From NCBI GenBank assembly GCA_003427395.1, contig BFEA01000810.1, positions 111,040 through 135,543 on the forward strand: a stretch of DNA of 24,504 bases. Direction: 5' to 3'. Source of the DNA: Chara braunii. Lineage: Eukaryota; Streptophyta; Charophyceae; Charales; Characeae. Made by a program: the position numbers and the translations under genes. A model generated the notes under the pieces. The model searched no databases. It was not told the DNA's origin and worked only from the letters and a program-made list of their open reading frames with translations. Below are positions 1-9,825 of the stretch, piece after piece. How positions within the stretch are numbered: position 1 is the stretch's first letter; each line of letters starts with the position of its first letter.

Positions 1-640
1 ATATATATATATATATATACATACATATATATATATATACATACATATATGTGTAGCATCGTAATCGGGCTCGATGACCGAACCCGAACGCTCGGTACCG
101 AGCCCAAACGTGGCCCAAAATAGACCAAACCCGAACAGTTTTAATTAATTAATTAATTTATTTATTTTATATATATATAGGGGTTGGGGGGCCCTAAGGG
201 GCATCACTCATCACTCCTAAACGTACACACACACACACACCATACACACACACCCCTAGACACCCCATAGACACCCCACACACACCCTACACAGCATATA
301 CACATGAGGACGCGCTCGAGAGCCCCCTAATTTGCGCTCGGCCGAACATGTTCGGTTCCCGCTCGGTCGAGCGTCTGAACACGTTCGGCTGCTCGGTGGA
401 TCGCCGAACATGTTTGGTGTGCTACACAAATATATATATATATATTTATTTATTTTTTTGCTTATTCTTTTTCAGGGAAAAAATTATTCCCGCGTCCGCT
501 CAAACTGCGCTCAAGCGCTCTTGAGCGCGGGATTGAGCGGAGCTCAAAAATTTGAGTTGCAACCCCGCGCTCAATCAGCGCGCGGTAACACAGTCCTCAA
601 CCACGCGAGGGTGAACAAAGTCGCCCTGCGAGCCGGAGTC
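1..640. repeat. Microsatellites with two inverted-motif clusters
   Basis: No gene is seen here. The stretch starts with an AT/AC-rich microsatellite (1-50), has a second AT block near 168-178, an AC array near 226-252 and another AT block near 429-446. Between them lie clusters of short motifs in both orientations: CGAAC and GCTCGG at about 63-140, a perfect 14-bp palindrome CCGAACATGTTCGG at 342-355 within a cluster at 325-415, and GCGCTCAAG/CTTGAGCGC arms (507-515 and 520-528) within a cluster at 495-600. An open frame at 332-646 crosses these repeats and looks fortuitous. Confidence 0.6.
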
Positions 641-766
641 TCATAAAACGCGGTACACCCTCATAGATGTCCCTAAGCGGATAAGAAACATGGGGAGGGT
701 GCGATCATTGTCAGAGGGCGGAGTGAGAAGATGATGCATGATGTTTACGTGTCCCGTGAGTCGCTC

Positions 767-1750
767 CTAACGAGCCTGAAGAATGCTAAAGTCCGGGAGG
801 GATGACACAATGTCATTGCGAGTCGCCAACTGAGTGCTACAATGAGGTGTGCGAATGACGTGACATGTCGGAAGTTTAAGAGGGGAAGGACTAGATGCGG
901 CGGTATGCTGTGGGGCAGACGGTACCTCGACAAATGGAGGGGCAGAGGGAACTGCGTCTATTATGTCTTGAGGATCCTTGGGCGAGGTAGCCAAAGGGGC
1001 AAACCGCGACTCGGTGGTCGGGAAGCTGGCTACGTGCGGTGCCTCTGTGGTACAATGTACAGTGACTAGTTGGATGGGGCTGGCCGTGCGGGGCCGGGGC
1101 TGGACTGAGATCGGCGCTGGCAAGAAATGTCAGTATAATGCCGATTGAGGGGGAACTTTTGTCCCAAAAAAAAAAAAAAAAAAAAAAAAAAAAGTGCGGC
1201 ATGGTATGGACAACATGAGGAGGTGTGTCCATCCTGGTAGCAACGAAGACAACCGCGAAGAGCCTCGAGGATGGCGCACTCCTCAGGGGATAGAGCTCTG
1301 CGAGGAGGAAGGAAACCCTGCGGGAGGTCTATCCTCAGGGACCACGAACGTGCGGGCGCCAGCCTCAGCAACCGAACTGCACGCATGACCCCTGGCGGAC
1401 ATGGTCATCTGTAAGCTATCGGCCACCGAGACAGTGTCGTCATCCAAGTGGTGTTGGGTAACCTCCCGAAGCTCGATGTCCTCAGGGGCGTCCCTAAGGG
1501 TAAGGTCGAGCTCGGTTGAGGCGTCCTCGCCATACTCGAAAGAATTGTAGGGCCGAGAGAATGGTGCTCCAGGTTGAGCTGGTCGGCGAAAGCGGCCGAT
1601 GAAAGAGGATCGACTGCGAGTAGCACCACGTGACTGGGTGGCAGCGGCGGTGGATCGCAAAGAAGATGGGGCGTTGGAGAAGCGACTCCGCATCTTCTTG
1701 CACTGTCGAGCAGCAGTGCCGGTCTCATGAACGTGACCGACATTGGTCAC
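767..1750 (-). pseudogene. Degenerate coding stretch, possibly transposon-derived
   Basis: Two minus-strand open stretches lie in tandem. The upstream one (1283-1750, 155 codons) has an Arg/Ser-rich start and then an acidic, protein-like section with the residues FEYGEDASTELDLTLRDAPE and HLDDDTVSVADS. The downstream one (767-1123, 118 codons) is Pro/Ser/Thr-rich. They are separated by stops and by a 28-nt homopolymer (A on the plus strand, 1166-1193), so a single intact frame is not present. I do not recognise the family. The composition resembles the low-complexity N-terminal part of a transposon-encoded protein, but that is an impression. It could also be a chance pair of open frames. Confidence 0.3.
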
Positions 1751-1820
1751 ATGAACGTGACCGGCCGGTCACGGGAGCCGAAATCCGTGAACGGGCGTTC
1801 ATGGCAGCCGTTCACGTGAT
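1726..1820. repeat. Inverted and direct motif cluster (TGAACGTGACCG)
   Basis: The 14-mer CATGAACGTGACCG occurs twice, at 1726-1739 and 1750-1763, 24 bp apart. GGTCAC and its complement GTGACC alternate around it. An imperfect inverted repeat follows, with GTGAACGG at 1787-1794 and CCGTTCAC at 1808-1815, flanked by AAATC and GATTT. The architecture matches the other palindrome clusters in this window, with a different core motif. Confidence 0.6.
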
Positions 1821-3071
1821 TTCCGCCCACGTGGAGGCGGGAACTGACGGGATGGTACTCTCTTGGGCAGGTGAGNAGTAAGGGGTTGGTTGGGTGCATG
1901 GTGATACCGTGGCAGTCCTATGGTGGGGAGGTTTGCCTTGTAGGGAAACCTATGTCGAATCAAGAGGTGTGTCCTACTCTCAATGTCTGTGGACCCATTT
2001 TGGGGTGGTGGGTTATCAGAGGTAGGTTGGGGGTAGTTGTTAGACGATGGTCGAGGTCTCCACCATTACCACTGGTTGATTCTCCCTAGCGAACAGACAT
2101 AAGCAAGGCTCATCAGATGCAGAAAGCAACCACACACATCCACATAGACTACGATATCACATTAGCTCACATAACAACCAGCATACTCNACAACTAACAG
2201 TAGACATATATGATCCGAGCTGTGCTAGGTTAGTGCTTAGAGGGGCTCATAGGTTAAGACCTTGGTTAGTTGACCATTAGACACTGCCTATGAGTGCCCT
2301 CACTACTCACGGGACTAGCTGAGAACTGTGTGCCTAGCTCCCTAGGTTCCCGTATAACGAGGCTTGTACGCTAGTGCCTCAACTGGGGCTGAATGGGGGA
2401 GCTCATTCAGCGTCGGTGCCCGCGTCCGCTGTCTGGTCAGGTTGCTCCAGTAGGGAGTGATGTTCCTTGCATGATGTAAGATAGAAATGGAGTGGGGGTG
2501 TGCCAGCAGATATATATGGAGAGGAGTGGTGGTGGGATAAGGGTTTTCGTGAGTAATTGAAAAAAAAAAAAAAAAAAAAAAAAAAGAAAGGACTTGTTCG
2601 TTTGGAGTTCAGAAAGCAGAAAAAAAGGGTCCGGTCGCAGTCACTGTCCCTAAGACCGGTAGCCCTGGAGGTCGTTGTAGAGTGTGGAGAGGAACGACGG
2701 TGGTACACTGATTTTGAAAAGGCGTCGGGCTTTCCTCTCTTTTTTCTTCCTCTCTGAATTTCACCTTTCATTGACCTACCTACCACTACTCCTAAGCCTA
2801 TAGAGGGGATCCCTGCAAGCATAGCTACCTCTGACAATCGGCGATGGCAAGGGAGTAGGGGGGGGGCGCCGACGCGAACCCGCCCCCATGGAGTAACAGC
2901 AGGGTCTACGGCAAGCACTCTCCCATACACCACACAAAACACCCCCTCTCCCTGATGGCCAAACCCTACGATACGAGGGGAAGTAAGCCCACTATTTCAT
3001 TTGGTTGGCACCAAGAGTGCGCGGAGGTGCATTGAACCCACGCCTCGTGAATGCCACTTGCGTGCCTAACT
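1821..3071. other. Gene-poor stretch, no supported gene
   Basis: I see no convincing coding region, RNA gene or terminal repeat here. Single unresolved bases lie at 1876 and 2189. A poly-A run of about 25 nt lies at 2560-2585. The 179-codon minus-strand open frame at 2403-2942 reads through this homopolymer as a phenylalanine run and shows no family features, so I do not call it. Confidence 0.4.
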
Positions 3072-3120
3072 AGTACTTCCTAAAGTTCAAAAAAAAAAAA
3101 AAGAAAGTACTTCCTAAAGT
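3072..3120. repeat. 15-bp direct repeat flanking a poly-A tract
   Basis: AGTACTTCCTAAAGT is present at 3072-3086 and again at 3106-3120. The 19 nt between them are almost pure A. This looks like a target-site duplication left by insertion of a very short poly-A-tailed fragment. A local tandem duplication followed by A expansion would look the same. Confidence 0.6.
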
Positions 3121-3463
3121 CGTGCCCGTTAACAAGCGGCGATTTTAGGAAACGTACAGGCCACTACAGGAGCGCCCAGATTCATCCAAATCTGACTAGA
3201 AACGTTTCTACTCTACTTTTTTTCGGTCGCCAAAAGCTGGGCCAAGTACTGGTGGCTTGCTCATCTTTTGGAGGAAGGGTGCACGGATGCGTGACGGGCT
3301 ATCGGTAGGCCCCGCCCTGGGTTTCCCGTTCGGCATGAGGGTCGACGGCCCTGCGCGCAGGGGTGGGGTGTGGTTGTCACCGCCGATGGCGGTGGCAGTT
3401 AGTTGCGCAGGTGTTGGTGAATGGTGTGCCCAAGGTGTGGAGCAAGCGGAGGGGCAGAGGGTT

Positions 3464-3651
3464 GCATTCGGTTCTGCAGGGGTTCACCCTGGCGTGGCAT
3501 TCGGGTCTGCAGGGGCTGACCCTGGCGTGGCATTCGGGTCTGCAGGGGTTGACCCTGGCGTTGCATTCGGATCTACAGGGGTTGACCCTGGCGTTGCATT
3601 CGGATCTACAGGGGTTGACCCTGCGTTGCATTCGGTTCTGCAGGGGCTGAC
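3464..3651. repeat. 33-bp minisatellite, about 5.7 units
   Basis: Units begin GCATTCGG and continue CTGCAGGGG, TGACCCTGGCGT. The first four are 33 bp with a few substitutions, the fifth has lost 3 bp, and the last is partial. The period and the 3-bp loss keep the reading frame, so a plus-strand frame through it would give an 11-residue repeat (AFGSAGVDPGV type). An open stretch covers 3257-3760 in that frame but begins only at a TTG and has no recognisable domain. I treat it as a minisatellite rather than a gene. Confidence 0.75.
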
Positions 3652-3760
3652 GACCGTGTATCGTCGAGCGCCATGGGCAATGCAGCTGGGGCGATTGATG
3701 AAGCGGTTGGCCCCAAGCCCGAGAAGTGCGAGGACGACAAGAAGAAGACGAGCAAGATGA

Positions 3761-4190
3761 AGAGGAGAATGAGAAAAGAGAGAAGAACGAACGGTGGGAA
3801 CAAAAATAAAATAAAAGGTAAAGGAGAGGAGTGGGGCATCGATGGAGTATATGAGGTTCTCGCTTGGTGATGATTAGGACGGTGAAGGAAGACGCAGTAG
3901 CGTGGGCGTGTGCAGCTTCCGTGAAAGGTACGGCGTTTTTTCTCACACACGACCACCACCACCACCACCACCTGGTATCCATCACGTGCCTGCTGTTCTT
4001 CTTTCTGTCCTTCGTCTTTACGACTTCTTTTCTTGCAGTTTTGGCTGGCATCTCGTCCTTCTCCACCTAATTCTCAACCTCCTCGTTTTGTTCTTTCTCT
4101 ATCCGGCGAAAATCCTGTCGCAGGAGTCTTTGCACTACTACTACTAGTATCAGCAGCAGCAGCAGCAGAAGAAAAAGAAGAAGAAGCAGA

Positions 4191-4192
<2 letters not shown>
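3761..4192. other. Low-complexity stretch, no supported gene
   Basis: Purine-rich on the plus strand at the left. A short CAC/ACC run lies near 3951-3972 and a CAG run at 4151-4168, followed by GAA-rich sequence leading into the CT arrays. The open frames crossing it consist of simple repeats and I call none. Confidence 0.45.
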
Positions 4193-4245
<53 letters not shown>

Positions 4246-4303
4246 CCATATGTGTGACTGCTGTGTTACCCCTGTATGATGCTGAGTGTGTCCGTAGGCT
4301 GTA

Positions 4304-4346
<43 letters not shown>

Positions 4347-4382
4347 GATGTGTGACTACTGCGTGACGCTGAGTACGTCCGT

Positions 4383-4431
<49 letters not shown>
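4193..4431. repeat. Compound CT array in three blocks
   Basis: Three CT/TC blocks lie at 4193-4243, 4307-4343 and 4385-4431. The two spacers are related: both carry ATGTGTGACT(G/A)CTG, GCTGAGT and GTCCGT, so the unit (CT block plus spacer) was itself duplicated. The array ends about 1.2 kb upstream of the GBSS start codon. A related ATGTGTGACTGCT lies near 5353, which suggests the spacer derives from local sequence. Confidence 0.8.
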
Positions 4432-4433
<2 letters not shown>

Positions 4434-5000
4434 GTGTACTAGGGGACGGCCCTCCGCAGTCGGTCGATAAAAAAATAAAAAACTAATAAATAAACAAATT
4501 CCTATTGTTCTCAAAATAGAAGAACGGGAAAAGAGGAACGAACGAAGAACCGCTTCGTTTCGTTTCGGAAGACCTTTTTTTTTTCTCTACTTTTCTTTTT
4601 TGAAACACGATTTAGCATACAGGGGAATTGCAACTCTTAAGAATAACAGAATATCGTTGGAAAATAGTTGGCCAGAATTATTTGGAAAACATTTCCGATT
4701 ACGAAAGGAAATGAAATCGAAAACAAAAGTGGCCATTACCCGAAACAATTTGGGAGGAAGAAAAAATGACGGCGATCGATAGCGCATCAACAAATTTAAT
4801 GCGATCGTTTCTTCCCCTCCCCCCCCCAGCTCCCCAAAGACAATCGTCTGTCGATCGAACCGCGCCCGGGCGAGCGACCACTGATGCCCACAAAACTTTC
4901 GCACGTGGTGGTCGAATCACGTGGCTTAGCTCCCACTGGTGACGACGACGAGTTATCGCACCTGGCAGCGCCACGCGGCTCACTCTCCAATCCAAAATTC
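4432..5000. promoter_or_regulatory. Upstream region of the first GBSS gene
   Basis: No coding region is evident. The sequence is AT-rich to about 4790, then has a C-rich run near 4818-4828 and GC-rich stretches. It may hold the GBSS promoter, but I cannot point to a decisive TATA box or start site. A CACGTGG core lies at 4918-4924, which can bind plant bZIP/bHLH factors, but a single core is weak evidence. Confidence 0.3.
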
Positions 5001-5664
5001 GTTGCGATTTGTCACGAATAAAGAGGTACTAAAGAGGTAAACTTATTATCGATCGAGCGCCGCCGCTCGATTTTCCTTGATGATTAAAAAGCATTTTTCT
5101 TATAGATCGTTGTCTTTGCTTGCTTGCTTGCTTGCAGGGTCCTGTGCGGTCTTGAGAACAGGTGTTGGGGAAAGTGTTGGAGGACGGATCGACGGAGGAT
5201 TCGAAGGACGGACGACAAATGACTGAGGCGTTTCCCAGGGAGACGGTGGAGAGACACCTCCTGGCCCGAGGTGCACTGAGGGAGACTCTGGCCGCAACCA
5301 TCAGTCTTTGAGAGCGTAGTGGTGATCCTCCTGTGGCTGTTGGTGTTGGACGAATGTGTGACTGCTCTCAGCCTATGTAATTATAGCGTGACGGGTTTTC
5401 TTTCTGTGCTTTATTTACAGCAGCAGCCTAGCAATAGGCGCGCAGCGCAGCGCTGGTCTGGTTGTGTACACAGTCAGCAGACGGGAAGGAGCCACCAATC
5501 TTTTCCTTCTTTCGTACCTTCTGCTTTTACCACGCGATATTTGGGTACCTAGGAAGAAGAATCCGGAATAAATATGTGATATCTTAATTTCTTTGTTTAG
5601 CTCTCGCCTGGGAGAGAGAGAGTGGTGCTCGTCAAGCTTTCAACACGCTACACAAGCTACAGAT
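5001..5664 (+). promoter_or_regulatory. Probable GBSS 5' leader with UTR intron acceptors
   Basis: This is the region just upstream of the GBSS ATG. Three pyrimidine-rich stretches end in AG like plant 3' splice sites: one ending at 5137 after a TTGC repeat, one ending at 5420 (GTGCTTTATTTACAG), and one ending at 5600 (AATTTCTTTGTTTAG), 64 nt before the ATG. One or more introns in the 5' untranslated region would fit, since land-plant GBSS genes carry a leader intron. The donors are not clear; GTAAAC at about 5037 is one candidate. The splice sites are inference only. Confidence 0.4.
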
Positions 5665-7623
5665 ATGGCGGCGGCGTCCTTGTCTGCTCCCGCTGGCCAA
5701 TTGTACGTCGCTGTCTCTGGTTCGTCCATCTCGTCATTACGCCATGATTCTTCCACTGCGTCCTGCGCCGCGACGATGGCCTGTTGTCACGACGTGCGCC
5801 CAGCCCGTGTTTCGCCTCTCTCTTCTGACGTCGATGCTCGGAGCTCATGCAGGATCGCGTTGCCTGGTCTAAACGCATTCCATGGCCTGCGCAGCTGCAA
5901 AGATTATCTTCTGTCTCCTGTTGGCGGCACAAGAAGCCTGTCCTTTGCAGAGCAGATGGAGTCGCTGCGTCGTCCCTCGACAATGCGTCCCAGCAGAGGG
6001 GTTGTCTCTTGCGAAACAGGGATGAAGCTCGTGTTTGTCTCGGCCGAGGTAGGGCCTTGGAGCAAGACGGGTGGCCTCGGCGATGTATTGGCTGGATTAC
6101 CGGCCGCGCTTGTTGCCCGTGGCCATCGGGTGATGACGGTGGCTCCTCGCTATGATCAGTACAGGGACGCTTGGGACACCGATGTCACGGCGGACGTTGT
6201 GGTGGGTGGGAGGACAGAGACCGTGCGGTTCTTCCACTGCCGNAAACGTGGNGTCGACCGNGTTTTCGTGGACCATCCTCTCTTCCTCGCCAAGGTATGG
6301 GGCAAAACGGGCAGCAAGATCTACGGAGAGACAACTGGCAAAGATTACCCCGACAATCAGCTGCGCTTCAGTCTGTTCAATCAGGCGGCCATTGAGGCTG
6401 TACGAGTTCTCACCTTCAACGACGGCAGCAACCCTCGCTTCCAGGGTCCCTATGGCGAGGATGTGATCTTTGTGGCGAATGACTGGCACAGCGCGCTTGT
6501 TCCTTGCTACCTCAAGAGCAANTACAGACCNCGCGGGGAGTTCCTGAANGCCAAGGTTGCCTTCTGCGTGCACAACGTTCTTTATCAGGGCCGTTTTGCT
6601 GCGGCGGACTTCGACCTCCTCAACCTCGGGGAGGAGCTGCGGCCCTCCTTCAGCTTTCTTGACGGATACAAGAAGCCTGTCGTTGGACCCAAGATCAACT
6701 GGATGAAGGCAGGGTCCGAGGAGGCAGATATGCTGCTCACCGTAAGCCCTAACTATGCCAAGGAGTTGGTTTCTGGGGAAGACAAGGGCATGGAGCTCAA
6801 TTACGTGGTGGAGAGGAGGGGTATTCTCGGCATCGTGAACGGGATGGACGTGCAAGAGTGGGACCCCGCGTCCGACAGGTACCTTGAAGTCAATTACGAC
6901 GTTTCCAACGTTCTGGAAGTCAAGCCTGGACTGAAGGAGCTTCTCCAGGGTGAGGTGGGGCTACCTGTTCGTCCGGACGTGCCGCTGCTCGCCTTCATCG
7001 GCAGACTAGAGGAACAGAAGGGCTCGGATGTGCTGTGCGCGGCTCTTCCCAAGCTGATGCAGGGGGAGAACGAGCTGCAGATGGTCGTGCTGGGAACAGG
7101 GAAGAAGACGTTTGAGTCGGAGTTGAAGGCCTTGGAGCAGCGGTACCCGGAGAGGTTCCGTGCCGTGTGCATGTTCAATGCCCCTCTGGCGCATCTGCTC
7201 ACGGCTGGGGCGGACTTCATGGTCATTCCCAGCCGGTTCGAGCCTTGCGGCCTCATTCAGCTACACGCCATGCGGTATGGCACGGTACCAATCGTTTCTG
7301 CCACGGGAGGACTCGTTGATACGGTGACCGAAGGGGTGACCGGATTTCTCATGGGGGACTCTTCGTTCGATGTCCGCTGCGACCGCGTCGATCCGACAGA
7401 TGTTGCGAAGGTGGNGGAAGCCGTGCGCAGAGCGACCGAGGTGTATGGCACACCCGAGTTCGAGTCCATGATCCTGGCAGACATGGCCCAAGATCTATCC
7501 TGGAAGGAACCTGCGAGGCAATGGGAGGAAGCGTTGCTCAGCTTGCATGTCGTTGGTGCCCACCCGGGAGTGGACGGAGAGGAGATCGCCCCGAAGGCAT
7601 TGGAGAACGTTGCCACGCCCTGA
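5665..7623 (+). CDS. GBSS1: Granule-bound starch synthase, intronless copy A
   Basis: A GT5 glycosyltransferase that moves glucose from ADP-glucose to the non-reducing end of alpha-1,4-glucan and makes amylose on plastid starch granules. The 652-residue frame starts at the first in-frame ATG (5665); the frame is open further upstream only from a TTG. Residues 1 to about 118 are rich in Ser, Ala and Arg, like a plastid transit peptide, and contain the GBSS-like [10 protein letters not shown]. The catalytic part begins near [20 protein letters not shown] is at 134-138, [10 protein letters not shown] at 444-453, SRFEPCGL at 523-530 (conserved Glu526) and TGGL at 547-550. The C-terminus [15 protein letters not shown] is GBSS-specific. 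The length is slightly above the usual ~610 because of a long transit peptide. There is no intron in the coding part, unlike land-plant GBSS. Ns at 6243, 6252, 6261, 6522, 6531, 6549 and 7415 cannot create stops. Soluble starch synthase is less likely. Confidence 0.95.
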   Translation: MAAASLSAPAGQLYVAVSGSSISSLRHDSSTASCAATMACCHDVRPARVSPLSSDVDARSSCRIALPGLNAFHGLRSCKDYLLSPVGGTRSLSFAEQMESLRRPSTMRPSRGVVSCETGMKLVFVSAEVGPWSKTGGLGDVLAGLPAALVARGHRVMTVAPRYDQYRDAWDTDVTADVVVGGRTETVRFFHCXKRXVDXVFVDHPLFLAKVWGKTGSKIYGETTGKDYPDNQLRFSLFNQAAIEAVRVLTFNDGSNPRFQGPYGEDVIFVANDWHSALVPCYLKSXYRXRGEFLXAKVAFCVHNVLYQGRFAAADFDLLNLGEELRPSFSFLDGYKKPVVGPKINWMKAGSEEADMLLTVSPNYAKELVSGEDKGMELNYVVERRGILGIVNGMDVQEWDPASDRYLEVNYDVSNVLEVKPGLKELLQGEVGLPVRPDVPLLAFIGRLEEQKGSDVLCAALPKLMQGENELQMVVLGTGKKTFESELKALEQRYPERFRAVCMFNAPLAHLLTAGADFMVIPSRFEPCGLIQLHAMRYGTVPIVSATGGLVDTVTEGVTGFLMGDSSFDVRCDRVDPTDVAKVXEAVRRATEVYGTPEFESMILADMAQDLSWKEPARQWEEALLSLHVVGAHPGVDGEEIAPKALENVATP

Positions 7624-8509
7624 TGACTCAGGGCAAGCTTGGAGTGTTGAGGAATTCCCTAACCGCGTGTGCGTGCGAGTGGAAGGCGACCAGGTCCTTC
7701 ACAGCCGCACCACAAGAGTGTGGGGGACCTGCCTGAATGCTAGAGGTAGTGTTCCCAGGTTGAATGGGGCCAAGGACTGGCCAAAGGGGGGGAGAAGGAA
7801 CGGTAGTAGTGTAGTGTACTTGTTGCTCCATTCTTCTGAGCAGGACAGCACTGAGTATTTTCATGCATACGAAGGATTTGCGTCTTTTACCTGTCCTTGA
7901 AAGTTTATGGATAGATAGTTTTAAAAGTAGATGTAAGACACATGTTGATATGAAGATCGTGGTGCAAGGGAACTCCAGGGATTCGCGGGGGTTCCTTTTG
8001 CCCGTCGTGTATTCTGTATTGGACGTTTCATTTGGGCCTCTGTTTTGTTCGTTCATGATATCATGAGGATATAAGTTATACATGGAATGAATGATGCCAG
8101 TAAATCTGCGTTTGCCAGATGGCTGGTGCCCGTTTTAGGGTTATTACAGTTGATGGCCACAGTGAGGGCCAGTTGGTATGGTGGTAGGTGAGCTGTGTCA
8201 CCGCCAGAGGACAGAGGATATGATCACACATTTTACTTGCTCTCCAGAGGATACGGTTAGGAAGACAATAATTAGAAATGCAGTGAGGAAAGGGGAAGCT
8301 ATATGTTTGAATAGTTTATCGTGGGTATGTGTTCGACCCAGTTTTGCTTGCTCTGTAGGATCTAGTTAGGAAGACACGAGTGACGAGTTGGAAAATAGAT
8401 CAGGTGTTCAGTGACAGGGGGGGAGGAGTTAGGCGAGTTGTTAGTCCAGATCGTTGACAATTTTATGGCATTGTTTTTGGGCAGAGGTTTGCGACTTCTG
8501 TTTTCTCCG
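7624..8509 (+). other. 3' flank of GBSS copy A
   Basis: The first 150 bp after the stop (to about 7775) are shared with the other GBSS copy and probably belong to the 3' UTR. The rest (about 7776-8614) is missing from the copy at 22.8 kb. It contains degenerate tandem units that start near GCTCTGTAGGAT and GTTAGGAAGACA (about 8232-8283, 8343-8464 and, in the next segment, 8549-8663). No other gene is seen, and I could not place a polyadenylation site. Confidence 0.5.
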
Positions 8510-8762
8510 TAGGATATATGGTGGGGAATCCGATGTGTTTCATGCAGCGTTTTTTGCTCTGTAGGATATGGTTGGGAAGAAGACATGAATAGGAAGATAG
8601 AGCAGTTCTTCACTGACAGGGTGGGGAGAGGTACACGAGTTATTTCGGAGCATTGACATGACATTTTCATGAATTTTCATCGCAATTGCGTGGATGAACA
8701 TGAAAGCAAATCATACAATGTCTCAATTGTAAATTACTGTGCTCAAGGAATTGGCTTTATGG

Positions 8763-8912
8763 GGCGTTGTTCATGGCTTTCGTCACGCTGGTTGGTTGAT
8801 TGAGTCAGACTTGTCCTCCTTTCATCTTGCTTTCAGATATGGTGCGTTATTCATGGCGTTCGTCACACAGGTTGGATTATTGAGTCAGATTTGTCCTCCT
8901 TTCATATGGCTT
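8763..8912. repeat. Tandem duplication, about 80 bp unit
   Basis: The first unit contains GTTCATGGCTTTCGTCACGC and TTGTCCTCCTTTCAT. The second repeats this as GTTATTCATGGCGTTCGTCA and TTGTCCTCCTTTCAT. It lies in the 3' flank shared by the GBSS copies and is repeated again at 14214-14363. Confidence 0.7.
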
Positions 8913-9046
8913 TTAGATTGTTGGAAATGGAAGTGACTAGGTTCATGTTGTATTTTTATCCATTGAATTTTGTTAATGTACTCCATAGATTTTATGTATA
9001 CGGTATTTGCGATTCTAATGCTCAGCAAAGCTCACTGTGGACAGTT

Positions 9047-9180
9047 TCACTCTTGGGTTTTGTGTAGTTACTGGTGTATAACTCGCTTTTGGGTTTTGTG
9101 GTGTACAACTCACTCTTGGGTTTTGTGGCGTGTAACGCACTCTTGGGTTTTGTGGCGTATAACTCACTCTTGGGTTCCGT
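9047..9180. repeat. 27-bp minisatellite, about five units
   Basis: Five degenerate units carry ACTCTTGGGTTTTGTGG followed by CGTATAA or a variant. The core period is 27 bp. The same array is at 14498-14631. In the inverted arm the array is reduced to about one unit (near 22400-22425) next to the 1.7-kb insertion. Confidence 0.8.
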
Positions 9181-9667
9181 GAATTCATGGATGGAATTCG
9201 AGGTGTTATGCAATCATTGCTGGTCTGTTCCATCTGTATACGTCTCTGTATCGCAGTGTCTGTACCTTTCTTTTTCTGTCGGCCTCTGTGCGAGAGTCTT
9301 TGTACACGGGTATGACTGCAGGGCTGAATTTCTGTCTGGCTCTCTGTCAACAACAACTAATCTCTCTTCCGTGATCCGCTGGCAATGTTGGCATTTTCTT
9401 TGAGTTTGCGGGTCAGTCTGTGCCCTTTTGCATGTGCCTCGTTTGTCTCCATATTTGTCTCCCTCTTTTTCCGTGTCTTTCCCAAATTCCCACCCCAGAC
9501 CTGAGTAGCTGGAAGTTATTCCAATGAGGGTCCCGCATAGAATCTTTGAACGGTCGTCGAAACTGCGGTAAAACGGTGTTGAGCTGCCCGTTTATCCCGG
9601 TTCAGCGTGACCCGGGGGTAAATTTTTTCTCTGGGAAAAAAATAGCAAAAAACAAACCTAAAATTGT

Positions 9668-9700
9668 AGGGTCATAGATCTTTTCAAGCTCTATAACCCT
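9668..9700. repeat. Short hairpin with 11-nt loop
   Basis: AGGGTCATAGA (9668-9678) pairs with TCTATAACCCT (9690-9700) with one mismatch, leaving an 11-nt loop that contains TTTTCAA. The duplicate is at 15119-15151. A longer relative with the same loop size and core lies at 19722-19780. Confidence 0.7.
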
Positions 9701-9825
9701 TTTTATTTATTGTTTGAAGTTATGCTATATTTCAAAAAAATCAAAAACATATTTAAAGAAAGATGAAATGGGTGGGTTTTTCTTTTCTTTTACAAAGATT
9801 GTTTTGTGGACAGCAAAAGATATAT

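Noticed and set aside
2403-2942. 179-codon minus-strand open frame
   Set aside because: It includes a phenylalanine run from the poly-A tract and has no recognisable domain.
3020-3070. Possible tRNA-like or SINE promoter on the minus strand (GGTTCAATGC resembling a B box)
   Set aside because: Only a loose B-box match; the A box is poor and no cloverleaf could be built by eye.
5593-5664. Upstream extension of GBSS from a TTG
   Set aside because: Not a normal nuclear start. The stretch ending at 5600 looks like a splice acceptor, and the first ATG at 5665 begins a typical transit peptide.
9047-9180. CRISPR-like array
   Set aside because: The 27-bp units are contiguous and degenerate with no unique spacers. 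The genome is eukaryotic.
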